Assembly: GCA_951799425.1 (NCBI GenBank)
Contig: OX637393.1
Span: 9,060,244 to 9,124,243, forward strand
Direction: 5' to 3'
Length of the DNA stretch: 64,000 bases
DNA from: Ilex aquifolium
Taxonomy: Eukaryota > Streptophyta > Magnoliopsida > Aquifoliales > Aquifoliaceae
Notes under the pieces: model-generated
What the model saw: only the letters and a program-made list of their open reading frames with translations
Told to the model about the DNA's origin: nothing
The model's database searches: none
Part shown: positions 47,193 through 59,237 of the stretch, piece by piece
Numbering within the stretch: the stretch's first letter is position 1
Layout of the letters: every line of letters begins with the position of its first letter
Program-made: the position numbers and the translations under genes

Positions 47193-47867
47193 ATAAAAAA
47201 AAAAAATAACATATGAATGCATTTAAAAGATCATAGAATGACTCACATTTAGTGATTTGCTAAGCAATCAGACTCATTTCCTTACGAGCGTAGAATTTTT
47301 TTATTTGATGAAGATGCCACAACAAGATTCGTTCAGTGATTTACTGGAAATTGAATGAAACTCTCAACACCTGCCTACACTGTCAAAGGACATAAAGGAA
47401 ACTAAAATTTAATGATTGTGTTCCAAGGAAGGGAAAAAACTAAAATCAATACTTACTTAGGACATGGAAAACATGGTTGGCGGCAAATGAACAAAAATAA
47501 TCTTTACATAGCGTCTTCCTAAGCAAATCTTTAGCCATCGGTGACATCGTGTAGAAAATCTATGTGAATATCTAAGAATTGCTTGTAAAACCACCTTGAA
47601 GATCTTGGTAACGGAGTCAGTGATGAAAGTATTCTATAAACTCCATCAATGGAACTCATAAAATGTGATTACGATTACTCAACTTACAATTCACGTGTTT
47701 AATTTTGGAATAGGAAGAGTTAAACAAGATGATAGGATATAATTGGTTATGTTAGTAATTAGGAAATTAAAAACTTTTCTCAAACTGTCCACTTGCTTGT
47801 TCAGTCTCTCGAAGCGACTTCTTGACTCCCACTTTCATTTTTTTTATATTTTTTTTTTGCAAATTTT

Positions 47868-47975
47868 TTTTGGGGGGTGGGGGGGAAGGGGGAGGGGGGA
47901 CTTGAATCCTTGACCTCAAGAAGACAAAGCCTTCACAAGGTAAGGAGTACCATTGGACCAAAGACCCGTTGATAA
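47868..47975 (-). repeat. tRNA-like SINE element
   Basis: On the minus strand GGGTCTTTGGTCCAATGGTA has a perfect A-box core and GGTCAAGGATTCAAGTCC a near B box. It is the same family as 1437-1525. It is followed on that strand by a C-rich tract (G-rich on plus, 47873-47900). Confidence 0.5.
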
Positions 47976-48131
47976 TACACTCAATGCAAATCCATGCAAA
48001 CTAATACACTCAATGCAAATCCATTAGGCTGACTATTAGTGATGGATAATATTGTAATTAATTGATTAATTAAGGACAAAATTGGAAAATAAAAGTTTTT
48101 TTGCTTAAGGTACTTTTATAAGTAGTATAGA

Positions 48132-50976
48132 TATGCACAGGTTTATTAAGAGCTGATCATTTTTAGGACGATCCTTTAATACGAAGCGACATTATCACAT
48201 CTCGGTATGAGTTTAGCCTTAATGAATTCAGATCAATAACAAATTGATTGGACAGACTCAATTAATAAATAATTCGACATAAACTCATCATCGATCTATG
48301 CATGATTATAAATAAGTAGGGTGAGTTGAATTTCAACACGACATAAAACAGACGTAACATGAGCTATTGTCAGTCCAAGGTATACTTAGAAAATCGTTAC
48401 ATGTCGATGCTTCTGACTTTTTCAAAAGTGTGACAAATAGAAAAATAGTATACCACAGATGCAAACTAATATTCTCACATGATTAATATTATATATATAG
48501 CATGACATGTTAATTTATATTACTGTCAAATTGCTGAAAATTGTTTCACCTCCTTCTATAATTCATTGAAAATTTGTTTTCCACTTTTATTGAACTAGTA
48601 TGACCAATTTGTAGGTTTTGTAGCCGAAATTCTAGCCCAAGGTTTTGTAGGTTTTTTCATGCGCCAAAGCAGTTGTTTTGTAACATTGTGAACCACTTCC
48701 ATCCTAATGCCTGAGATAAATTATGTACCAATGCTTTTGAATATGCAAGTATATGCATTTGTATATAACAAGGCCGGCTCAACAGTATAGCCAAAAAAGC
48801 ATGGGTTTTAGGCTCCACATATAAAAAAGGTCTAAAAATTTTAGAGTTCAATAATAAAGTATATATCAAATATTAAAATTCATTATAATTTAGCTTAATA
48901 AAAAAAATCTTGAAAGATTACGTCAAAAAAAATAAAATTTAAAATTTCCGTCCAAAAGTGCAGTCCATCTCACACATACACATTTATTAAAGGACAAAAA
49001 AAGGTTAATACTTCGATAAAAAAGTATAATAAGTATCTCTCTTCCAAAAAAACACCATTTATTAAACTCAATTTTGTTTTCATTTAAACACAAAAATACC
49101 AACTAATTAAATTGTTCATTCTCATAAAAGATCCAAATAAAAACTAGTTAATATAAAAAAAATCAATAATGTTTAATATATATTAGATGCCTAAATTACT
49201 AAAAAAATAAAAATTATGTGACACCACATTGTAATATTGAACATCTTTATTGTAATAGTATCTTATAATAGTCAATGAAAAAATGCATAAAATATAAAAT
49301 AATACATATATTACTTTTAATCCTTGCGCATCATCCAGTAATCAATTTGTCTCACTTAATCAGTTTCATGGATGAAGACTTGACAGTGAGGGACGAATAA
49401 AGACTACAGTTGTTGCGAGATGCACAGATACTTCAATCTTTTAAATAAGAGGAGGTACAACAGGGCTGGCCCTAGAGCCCGACCATTAAAATAGTCGTCT
49501 AGAGTCTAAAAAATTTAGAGATCTAATTTAATTTTCAGCATTTTGTTTAGCTTCAAATTCTGAGGCCCCTTTTGAAATGACTAAGTTAAATGACAAATAT
49601 ATTTCACAAGTCTATCTAAAGCGTTATTGAAAACTCTAAAATGTAACAATATTTTCACAAGTTTATGTAAATCTTATAGAAAGTCCTAAAATATAACAAA
49701 GTCTTCTAAAAAAATCTAAAATTAATGACTTCTAGCTTTAAAAGTAGCAATCTCTCTCAAATCCTTTTCATTAATTTTTCCTTCACTCTCACCGCTTCTC
49801 TCCAACTCTTTCTCTCCCTTCCAGTCTCATTGTCTTGCTTTGATTTTTTGTCTATATCTTTAGTTATATTGTTATTTCTTTAAGACTTTATTCAATTTAT
49901 TCATCTGTAAGATCTTGACTTCACAATTACACATAATATATTGTTTGATCCTGCTCGATCCCAAAACCACTAAAACTTTGAAAATAAATCATACCGTAAA
50001 TTTCTATAAAATATTTTCTCGCTTTAGGCCCCAATTTGTGTTAGGCCGCATATACTATATAAGCATGAATTATTCGTTGTTATAGAATCGCATTTTTTTA
50101 AACTGATATCACATTATTTTTCCAAAGTGAGTTTTTGCATCCTACATATGTTAGTCAAGTTGCAACAAGTGAAGAGCTTCATAATATAATGGGGAATAAT
50201 GTAAAAATGGCATGTAATCAACTGATTTTTAATTTTAATTTTCCATTTTTACGGATCAATCTATCCATGAAGAATGCAAATCCGTGAATTAGATTATGTG
50301 TAGACAGGTTGAGATTATAAATCTATCCCAATCAGGTGATGATCAATGATAATGCCAAAACTTTTCTAAACGTGGATACGCGTAATCTTTCTGTATTGCA
50401 AAAACATCTCATTTAAGAGGAAAGAAAATCTGAGTTGCTAGATTACATCTTGCACATCTTTGTATATACCTTTCCACCAACTTTTAAGTTCAATTTCAAA
50501 GTAAAGATGAGAAAAAAACATCTAGAATATCTAGCTGTTAGCGCGGATATCTCGGTACCAGCTATTCTCTTCACCTTTCTAATGGAATGCTTTCTTAAAG
50601 GTGTGTGTAGAGATTACCATTGATCTTCAATTCATTGCTTATTTAAACATGAGTGTGGAGGCTGCAGACATTGCCAGTGAGAAATTCCTTCGTTCATTTA
50701 GCCCTTTTTTCGGGTTATTATTGTTAGTAAGCATTCAAGAGGTGCATAGAGGTACTCTACTAATACTATTCTAATTTTGGTTCTGTTTCTGTGAATTTAA
50801 TTTTCTTTGTTACTGAATAAGGCCCTCGAATTATCCTCCAAGTTGATGCAAATGTAGAAAAAAAAATTATTTTTCGTTTAGTAAAATGCCAAAAAATAGT
50901 TCATTTTGTGCTTTCCACATAAGTTTTAACTCACACTAACAATTATTATGCACACAGAAAATAGTTGCTTGGAGAG
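48132..50976. other. Gene-free stretch upstream of the response regulator
   Basis: 48770-50060 carries words such as GGCCGGCTCAACA and TTAGGCCCCAA that recur near 27286 and 23730, so it probably includes decayed hAT-type repeats. 50400-50950 may hold the response regulator 5' UTR: a possible acceptor (GCACACAG) lies at 50950-50957. No other exon seen. Confidence 0.35.
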
Positions 50977-52295
50977 ATGTTTTTCGGAATGGGTGCCTCT
51001 AGTTCGAAGAGCAAGAAAAACACCGCGGGCAACAAGAAAAGTTTGACTTCAGGAAACAAACTCTCTGTGCTTATCGTGGACGATGATCCTATAATTCAAA
51101 AAATCCACAAGGCTCTTCTGAATAAGTTTGGACTAGAAACCCATGTAGTGGAAAATGGTAAAGAAGCTGTTGATCTATATCGTTCTGGAACATGTTTCGA
51201 TCTAATCCTCATGGACATGGAAATGCCAATCATGGATGGACCAAAGGTTAGCTTTTCTAATTAACTTGCATACTAATTTTCTACAGTAAAAAAGTAAAAT
51301 TACACATACAAATGTTTCAAAAATAGACTTAAATAATACATATCTAGCTCTATATAGCAAATAGTTGACTACTGATAAGTTGATGTTTGAAAATTGATGA
51401 ACTGAAATTACTCTTTGACAATTTTTAGCCAAGATGATTCATTCATTCCATCTTCACCTCAAACTTACATAAATTTCAAGCATAACGCTTTGCAAAATAT
51501 CAGAAAATCTTCGTGCCCCAAAAGTTCATTTTTCTTGCTTTATATTTCAGTGTGTAGTAATTATGCAAAGTAAAAGCTAGTTTTTGAATTAAGGGTTGAC
51601 ATGAATCTAATTGAAAATTTAATGTTTTCTATGTATAACAATCATTTACAAGCATCTTCTTAGTAAATTGTTAAATAGCCAAATAGGATCTTTTGTTCAT
51701 TTACATAGAACTATCTACAATGGATAGTATCTTTAATACATGCATGCAATAAAATATGTAATCACAAGGTAGGAGAGGATTTGGCACAAGGATAAGGATC
51801 GTAACGACTTGAACATTTTTGAGGTTCAAGTCACATAAACATTTTTCCCTTCAATGAGTTCTATCTCCATATCTTAAGTTTATGTGTAACACCGAATGTT
51901 TATAATTCTGTGAATCATTAAGCAGATATTCAACTTCACAAAGTTTTATTCTTGAACATCTCGACTCACCAAATGTTTACAATCCTATAAAATTTGTTCA
52001 TACTGCCAACTTCATCAAGAAATTACAACTGCAATGCAATGTCTTCATCTATACATACTATCCTATATAATTACATGTACATATATCACAAATAATTGAC
52101 AATATGATTGATAAGCAGGCAACACGAGAGCTTCGCGCCATGGAAGTTAACAGTATGATTGTTGGAGTGACTTCTCGTGGTCTCGACTCGGAGAAGCAAG
52201 CATTCATGGCAGCAGGGCTTGATGATTGCCATGAGAAGCCACTCACTGCAGATGTAGTAACCTCACTCATTCAAGAGCTAGTCAAGAACCAGTAG
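50977..52295 (+). CDS. Type-C response regulator (ARR22/ARR24-like)
   Basis: A stand-alone receiver domain that takes phosphate from histidine phosphotransfer proteins. Type-C members lack both the long type-A tail and the type-B DNA-binding domain, and are thought to drain the cytokinin phosphorelay. Exons 50977-51246 and 52119-52295 with a GT-AG intron in phase 0 (MDGPK / ATREL) give 148 residues. Visible: acidic pair Asp35-Asp36 in VLIVDDDP, phospho-acceptor Asp80 in FDLILMDMEMP, Thr108 in GVTS, Lys130 in CHEKPLT. MIVGVTS and the MEMP region match ARR22. An open frame reaches back to a TTG at 50965, but the first ATG is 50977. A second ATG at 50989 has the better context and would give MGASSSKSKK, a strong N-myristoylation-type start. 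That choice decides the predicted localisation. Confidence 0.9.
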
Positions 52296-52816
52296 ACTCA
52301 GTCAAGAAATATTCAAGATAGACAATAAAATAGCTTTAAGCTATACTTTTTATTACTTGTTGTTAGCAATAATTTGTTTATTTGTTTATTTCTTTTGGTA
52401 AAAGTGGTCAATAAGCATTTTCGTGAGTATAGTATTGATATGGCTGATAATAATACATCTTATTCATTTTGTTACTTGTTCTTTTGAATGATCAAGCTCT
52501 ATTTTTTATTTTTTATTTTTGAACGTAGAAAAGAGGAGAGATTATCAGTAGGTAATAATCAACCTGAACATGACCATGAGAATCTCACCCAGACTAGCCC
52601 TACGCTTAGGCTACTAAGGTGGCTGCCTAGGACCCCTTATTTTAATTGCACGGGAAGTCTCAAAGTATAGAGTTTGTCTCATTTTAGTTCCAAATATTTC
52701 AATTGTATCAGTTTAGTCCCTGAAGTATAGCTATGTTTTTATGTGGTCCCATAAACAGATAACATCCAAATGGCTAACGATTTTGTGTCATAAACTTATC
52801 ACGTGATATTTAAATA
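52296..52816. other. 3' flank of the response regulator
   Basis: T-rich sequence with GACAATAAAATAG near 52321 as a possible polyadenylation context. 52580-52680 resembles decayed repeat sequence. No exon. Confidence 0.35.
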
Positions 52817-53619
52817 CTAGTTATTTCCCGTGTCTGAAGGCACGGAATAATAAAAAAAAATGGTCAACAATAAACATATTTGTATTCACACTTAAAATCA
52901 AATTACAAAGATAGAGAAAAAATAAATGAATTTAAACACTGGTTATAGTGGGGGCGAGCGGTGGTAGTGATGGTGGGCGACAGTGGTGGTGGTAAGAGAC
53001 GGTGATAATTGTGATGGATGATGACAACCGATTGTAATGGTGGCAGCTATATGTGACAATGGTGATGGTGGTTGGGCGACAGTGAAGGTGATGTGGTAGG
53101 AGTAATGGTAGGATAGTGGCGGTGGTAGTAAGGTGGCGACAACGGTAGTGGTGGTGGGACACTAATGAGGTGGTGGGGGTGGGGGTTACGATAGTGAAGG
53201 TGGTGGGGCGGTGGTTGTTGTGGAAGAGGTGATGGTGAGGGTGACAGTGACGGTGGTAGTAGGGGCGATGGGTGTGATAGGGTGGCGATAGTAGTGGCGG
53301 TGGTGGTGGTGGGGTGGGGTGGCGGTGGTGGTAGTGATGGAGCGGTGGGGCTGGTAGTGATAGAAATGTTGGTGGGACGGTTTTCAAACACTATTTTTTT
53401 TTTAAAGTACTTATGAGAAGTTATCGGTATTAAAAACACTTTTTAAAAGTCACCTCAAACACACCCTTAGGATCCTATTTTTCATATTAAATTTGGAGTG
53501 TTAATATTAACCGTCAGATTAATTTTAAAGTAAAATTTAAAGAGATTTCAACCGCGAATAGCAAAAGTCATTTTGTTTATCTTTTGAAATTTGAATTGTA
53601 CTGTATTTTATTATATGGA
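52817..53619 (-). mobile_element. Helitron E (803 bp, non-autonomous)
   Basis: Minus-strand 3' end: hairpin GTGCCTTCAGACAC, GGGAAATAA, CTAG and host T. 5' end TCCATATAATAAAATACAG at 53619, one step diverged from the family. The interior has a long GGT/GGC-rich tract (52950-53370), and flanking unique parts match Helitron D (24683-25223) closely. The open frames rich in His/Pro/Thr on the minus strand are products of this low-complexity tract. Confidence 0.75.
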
Positions 53620-54172
53620 TAGACGACAAATAATTTGGGCAGCCCTTGAATAAAATTTGGGTAGTTCTTGACCAAAACTGTGTAATATGGATAGCTCTTG
53701 ATCAAAATTTGGATAGTTCATAATCAAAACTATATAATTTTGGTAGCTCTTTGATCAAAATTTGGTAAATAGTTATCCAAATTATTTCTTTGCCCATATT
53801 TAGATATTACATACAAGTTTATAATCAAAAATCGCTAGTAATTTAGATGTTATCTGATTGATGAGCCACATCAAAATAAGACAAACTTCATACTTTAGGG
53901 ACCTTTGATGTAATTAACCCTAATTTATAACTTGCATGTGGGTGTATTTAGATTAGTTATTATGATTGATCGAACTGAATAACCTTATTCATTCTATATC
54001 CATCCAACTGAAGAAAAATGACAAATTTAAAATTTATCTCTTCATCTCTTGTTTGGTTCATGTACTGAAAAGTAGTAGGTCCAAACTTATCTCATACAGC
54101 ACCTTGTTTGGATGGGATATGGGATAAATTATAGGTCCAGAGGTTATTTTTTCTAATCCTTCTTTCTAATAC
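53620..54172. other. Gene-free stretch
   Basis: Begins with short direct repeats of TTTGGATAGTTC/TTTGGGTAGTTC type (53630-53790). No exon. Confidence 0.35.
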
Positions 54173-54175
54173 TTA

Positions 54176-54664
54176 TGCTCCCTTTAGTATGATAAAAAAA
54201 TAGAAAGATGAAAAATTAGAGAGATGGATAAAACATCATGTTTGGTAAGGACATAAAACAGAAATGATAGAAAAGTGGATAGATGAATTTTCATTTAATC
54301 TCTCCAAAATTGGAAGGAAAGTGGATGAAAAATTAATTATTTATGTTGAAATGTATCTTATTTATCTATATATCCTTTGATATATGCATATATTATGTAT
54401 ACATTAATTTCATATATAAATACAATGATAAAATATATATGTATATTTTTTTTTAAAAAAAATTAAAATAAGAAATAAAAAAAAAAAAAATTTCCATTTT
54501 ATCAAGTACAAAAAAAATTAATCATTTTTATTTTTCATCCATCCTACCAAACACAAAAGAAAAAAAAAATATATCATTCCTACTTTCTTTTCTGAAAGGA
54601 TAGAAAGAATATATTTCATACTTTTTATCTCTCCTAATTATTATTCTTCCTACTAAACGGAGCA
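54176..54664. mobile_element. TTA-target MITE
   Basis: Ends TGCTCCCTTTAGTATGATAA and inverse TGCTCCGTTTAGTAGGAAGA, TTA on both sides (54173-54175, 54665-54667). Internally similar, in inverse orientation, to the MITE at 24388-25461 (GAAAAGTAGATAGATG-type words, CCTACCAAACAC). Confidence 0.75.
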
Positions 54665-55423
54665 TTAATCAAAACACACCCGTGCACAAGAACACTCGTT
54701 TCATGGACCCGACTACGGTACAGCCAAAGGAATTTTCGGTATCATACCGAAAATTCCTTTTTACAACATCAATGGTATAATTTACTAAATTTATGGATTA
54801 TTTACAACTTCAATGACATTGAAATGACACCGGACAAGACATTGAAATGACAAGACAAGACATAAAGAAAAGCCGTCATTATTGACTTGAGAGCAAAATT
54901 ACAACATTATTGGAAAGTTTACTACTATAGTGAACAAAATTACAACATTAGTGAAAATTTTATCACTTGTAACCTAACCTTAAATGTAGTAATTTTTATC
55001 CTTTTACCACTTGTAACCTAACCTTAAATACTTGCAATTTAACCTTAAATGTAGTAACTTTTCCATATATACTTATAACCTCACTTTCAAAGATAGTGAA
55101 AATTTTATCACTTGTAACCCAACCTTAAATGTAGTAATTTTTATCCCTTTACCACTTGTAACCTAACATTAAATACTTGCAATTTAACCTTAAATGTAGT
55201 AATTTTTCCATATATACCTATAACCTCACTTTCAAAGATAGTAATTTTACTTTTAATTGTTATAACTTTACCTAACCTTTAATACATAACCTTTAATTGT
55301 TGTAACCTAACATTTAAGAGTTATAACTCCACTTTCAAAGATAGTAATTTTACTTTTAATTGTTGTAAACTTACCCAACATTTAATACCTAACTTTTAAG
55401 AGTTTGTACCTCACCCTAAATTA

Positions 55424-56187
55424 AAATTCATAAAATTAAAATTCATAAAATTCACATTAAATTAAAATTCATAAAATTAAAATTAAACTTAAAATTTATA
55501 AAATCAACATTAAATAAAAATTCATAAAATCAACATTAAATTAAAATAAGTAAAATTAAAATCAACATTTAATTTAATGTTAATTTTTTGAATGTTAATT
55601 TAATTTTAATTTTATGAATTTTAATTTAATTTTAATTTTATGAATTTTAATTTAATTTTAATTTTATGAATTTTAATTTAATGTTAATTTTATGGTATTG
55701 ATCGATCAAATTCAATAACAACTAATTGATTTATCCAATTTAAAATTCATAAAATTAAAATTAAATTAAAATTCATAAAATTAAAATTAAATTAAAATTC
55801 ATAAAATTAACATTAAATTAAAATTCATAAAATTAAAATTAAATTAAAATTCATAAAATTAAAATTAAAATTAAAATTAAATTAACATTCAAAAAATAAT
55901 TTAATTTTGAATGTTAATTTAATTTAGTATTAATTTTATGAATTTTAATTTAATGTTAATTTTATGAATTTTAATTTAATTTTAATTTTATGAATTTTAA
56001 TTTAATTTTAATTTTATGAATTTTAATTTAATTTTAATTTTATGAATTTTAATTTAATTTTAATTTTATGAATTTTAATTTAATTTTAATTTTATGAATT
56101 TTAATGTAATTTTAATTTTATAAATTTTAATTTAATTTTAATTTTATGAATTTTAATTTAATTTTAATTTTATGAATTTTAATTTAA
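55424..56187. repeat. 26-bp AT-rich satellite array, alternating orientation
   Basis: Unit TTTTAATTTAATTTTAATTT plus TATGAA (26 bp), first in inverse orientation (to about 55572), then direct (to about 55700), inverse (55738-55893) and direct (55893-56187). Each switch makes a potential hairpin. Confidence 0.85.
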
Positions 56188-57235
56188 TCGATCATGGACT
56201 AGTAATCAATTCACTTTTGGTTGTAAAAATTTTCAAAAATTTGGTAAACAATCCACTAAAGTTGTAAATATTCTCATAAATGTAGTAATAAATCCATCGA
56301 AGTTGTAAATATTCTCACTAATGTTGTAATTTTGTTCTCCTTTTCGGTAAAATACTAGTCCATGATCGATCAAAAAACCATATTTGATCGATCATGGACT
56401 AGTAATGAATCCACATTTGGTTGTAAATATAACCACAAATTTGGTAAATATACCACCGAAGTTGTAAATATTCTCATAAATGTAATAAAAAATCCATTGA
56501 AGTTGTAAATGTTACCACTAATGTTGTAATTTTGTTCTCCTTTTCGGTATGGAACTAGTCCATGATCGATCAAATATGGTTTTGATCGATCATGGACAAG
56601 TAATCAATCCACTTTTGGTTGTAAAAATTTCCAAAAATTTGGTAAACAATCCACTAAAGTTGTAAATATTCTCATAAATGTAGTAATGAATCAATTGAAG
56701 TTGTAAATATTTCCAATAATGTTGTAATTTTGTTCTCCTTCTCGGTAAAATACTAGTTCATGATCGATCAAAACCATATTTGATTGATCATGGACTAGTA
56801 ATGAATCCACATTTGGTTGTAAATATACCCACAAATTTGATAAATATACCACCAAAGTTGTAAATATTCTCACAAATGTAGTAAAAAATCCATTGAAGTT
56901 GTAAATATTACCATAATTGTGGTATGAAATCCTGTTTCTTGTTGTAAAAATTTCCAAAAATTTTGTAAACAATCCACTAAAGTTGTAAATATTCTCATAA
57001 ATGTAGTAATGAATCCATTAAAGTTGTAAATATTGTCACTAATGTTGTAATTTTGTTAACCTTTTCGGTATGGAACTAGTCTATGATCGATCAAATATGG
57101 TTTTGATCGATCATGAACTAGTAATGAATCCACTTTTCGTTGTAAAGATTTCCACACAAATGTGGTAAACAATCCACTAAAATGGTAAATATTCCCTTAA
57201 ATGTCGTAAAGAATAAATATTTCCACTAATGGTAT
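56188..57235. repeat. Repeated 200-bp units bounded by GATCGATC palindromes
   Basis: Units start near 56188, 56383, 56580, 56780 and 57105 with ATCGATCATGGACTAGTAAT or its variant and contain AAAGTTGTAAATATTCTCAT and ACTAATGTTGTAATTTTGTT. Two more lie at 58362 and 58555. Confidence 0.8.
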
Positions 57236-57720
57236 AATTTACTAAATTCCCTTTTACTACATCAATTATATAATTTACTAAATTTATGGATTATTTACAA
57301 CTTCAATGGTATTGAAATGACACCGAACAAGACATAAAGAAAAGCCGTCATTACTGACTTGAGGGCAAAATTACAACATTAGTGGGAAGTTTACGACTAT
57401 AGTGAACAAAATTACAACATTAGTGAAAATTTTACAACATTAGAGAATAAAATTACAAAATATGTGGGAATATTTACCAAATTTGTGGGAATATTTACAA
57501 CTTCAGTGGTATGTTTACAAAATTTGTAAGAATATTTACAACTCCTGTGGTTTGTTTACCACTAATATTTACAACTTCATGGGGAGATTTGATAGATCGT
57601 GGGAAGATTTGATCGATCAAATTGTTGAAGATATGGAATACTGGGGACATCAGCAACAATTTGATCGATCAAATATGGTTTTGATCGATCAAATTCAATA
57701 ACAACTAACTGATTTATTCA

Positions 57721-58361
57721 ATTTAAAATTCATAAAATTATAATTATAATTATAATTCATAAAATTAAAATTAAAATTATAAAATTAAATTATAATTATA
57801 ATTCATAAAATTAAAATTATAAAATTAAATTTAAATTAAAATTCATAAAATTAAAATTAAATTAAAATTCATAAAATTAAAATTAAATTAAAATTCATAA
57901 AATTAAAATTCATAAAATTAACACTAAATTAAAATTCATAAAATTAACACTAAATTAAAATCAACATTTAATTTAATGTTAATTTTTTGAATGTTAATTT
58001 AATTTTAATTTTATGAATTTTAATTTAATTTTAATTTTATGAATTTTAATTTAATGTTAATTTTATGAATTTTAATTTTATGAATGTTAATTTAATTTTA
58101 ATTTTATGAATTTTAATTTAATTTTAATTTTATGAATTTTAATTTAATTTTAATTTTATGAATTTTAATTTAATGTTAATTTTATGAATTTTAATTTAAT
58201 TTTAATTTTATGAATTTTAATTTAATTTTAATTTTATGAATTTTAATTTAATGTTAATTTTATGAATTTTAATTTAATTTAATTTTAATTTTATGAATTT
58301 TACTTTAATTTTAATTTTATGAATTTTAATTTAATTTTAATTTTATGAATTTTAATTTAAT
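57721..58361. repeat. Second 26-bp AT-rich satellite array
   Basis: Same unit as 55424-56187: inverse orientation to about 57965, then direct to 58361, again forming a long potential hairpin. Confidence 0.85.
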
Positions 58362-59002
58362 CGATCATGGACTAGTAATCAATCTACTTTTGGTTGTAAA
58401 AATTTCCAAATATTTGGTAAACAATCCACTAAAGTTGTAAATATTCCCATAAATGTAGTAATGAATCCATTGAAGTTGTAAATATTGCCACTAATGTTGT
58501 AATTTTGTTCTCATTTTCGGTAAAATACTAGTCCATGATCGATCAAAACCATATTTGATCGATCATGGACTAGTAATCAATTCACTTTTGGTTGTAAAAA
58601 TTTTCAAAAGTTTGGTAAACAATCCACTAAAGTTGTAAATATTCTCATAAATGTAGTAATGAATCCATTGAAGTCGTAAACTTCCCACTAATGTTGTAAT
58701 TTTGCCCTCAAGTCAATAATGACGGCTTTTATTTATGTCTTGTCTCGTCATTTCAATGTCTTGTCCGGTGTCATTTCAATGTCTTGTCCGGTGTCATTTC
58801 AATGTCATTGAAGTTGTAAATAATCCATAAATTTTGTAAATAATCCTTTGGCTGTACCGTAGTCGACTCCCTCGTTCCATAACACGTAGCCCGAACCGTC
58901 ATTTTATTCAACATGACTTGGTACAACATTGGCCTGGCTATGGACAACCCCATGTGAATAGGATGTTTGTCCACAAGTGTGAAATAAAAGCGGGAGAAAT
59001 TT

Positions 59003-59237
59003 TAAGGGTTAACTCAAGTGGTAACAGAAATAAAATATAAATGCAGACGTCTTAAATTTGAATTTTGATAACTTTTTGGAGCTAGATCATGAAAGATTTA
59101 TCTCTTATGAATTTTTTAGTCCCGACATGGATGGTCTGGCTTTGACCAGACCGAAGAGAGAATTAGTCGAAAGACATGTAAACTGACTTGAACACCTTTG
59201 ATCGTTAAACTAAAAAATTAATAAAAAAAATAAAAGC
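59003..59237 (+). repeat. SINE-like element, family S, copy 4
   Basis: AAGGGTTAACTCAAGTGGTA, then TTAAATTTGAATTTTGATAA at the B-box position, GACCAGACCGAAGAGAGAAT and an A-rich tail. Follows the foldback element closely. Confidence 0.5.

Larger units (their letters stand above)
44934..48131 (-). mobile_element. Helitron C carrying PDS5 exon fragments
   Basis: The minus-strand 5' end at 48131 is TCTATACTACTTATAAAAGT after a host A. The 3' end at 44934 is hairpin ACGTGTAACGCACGT, 11 bp, CTAG and a host T. About 3.2 kb with no helicase. It contains a hAT insertion (45231-45865), two broken exons of a PDS5-like gene (46870-47192, same strand as the Helitron) and a tRNA-like element (47868-47975). 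It is a different Helitron family from A, B, D, E and F, as both ends differ. Confidence 0.65.
54711..58864. mobile_element. Large AT-rich foldback element, composite
   Basis: The ends are exact inverse complements over 20 bp (GACTACGGTACAGCCAAAGG and its inverse), and similarity extends inward for about 200 bp (ATTGAAATGACACCGGACAA, GAAAAGCCGTCATTATTGAC). A third copy of the arm begins at about 57235 in left-arm orientation, so two units seem joined. The middle alternates 26-bp AT arrays with about 200-bp units bounded by GATCGATCATGGACTAGT and its inverse. No transposase. No clear target duplication. Confidence 0.7.

Noticed and set aside
50965-50976. Start of the response regulator at 50965
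   Set aside because: That codon is TTG. The first ATG in frame is 50977.
52932-53439. Open frames of 130-151 codons on the minus strand, rich in His, Pro and Thr
   Set aside because: They follow from the GGT/GGC-rich low-complexity tract inside Helitron E. The same happens at 24766-25037 in Helitron D. No domain or splice sites.
56188-58700. The 200-bp units as a CRISPR-like array
   Set aside because: The whole unit is repeated, there are no unique spacers, and the context is a plant nuclear foldback element.
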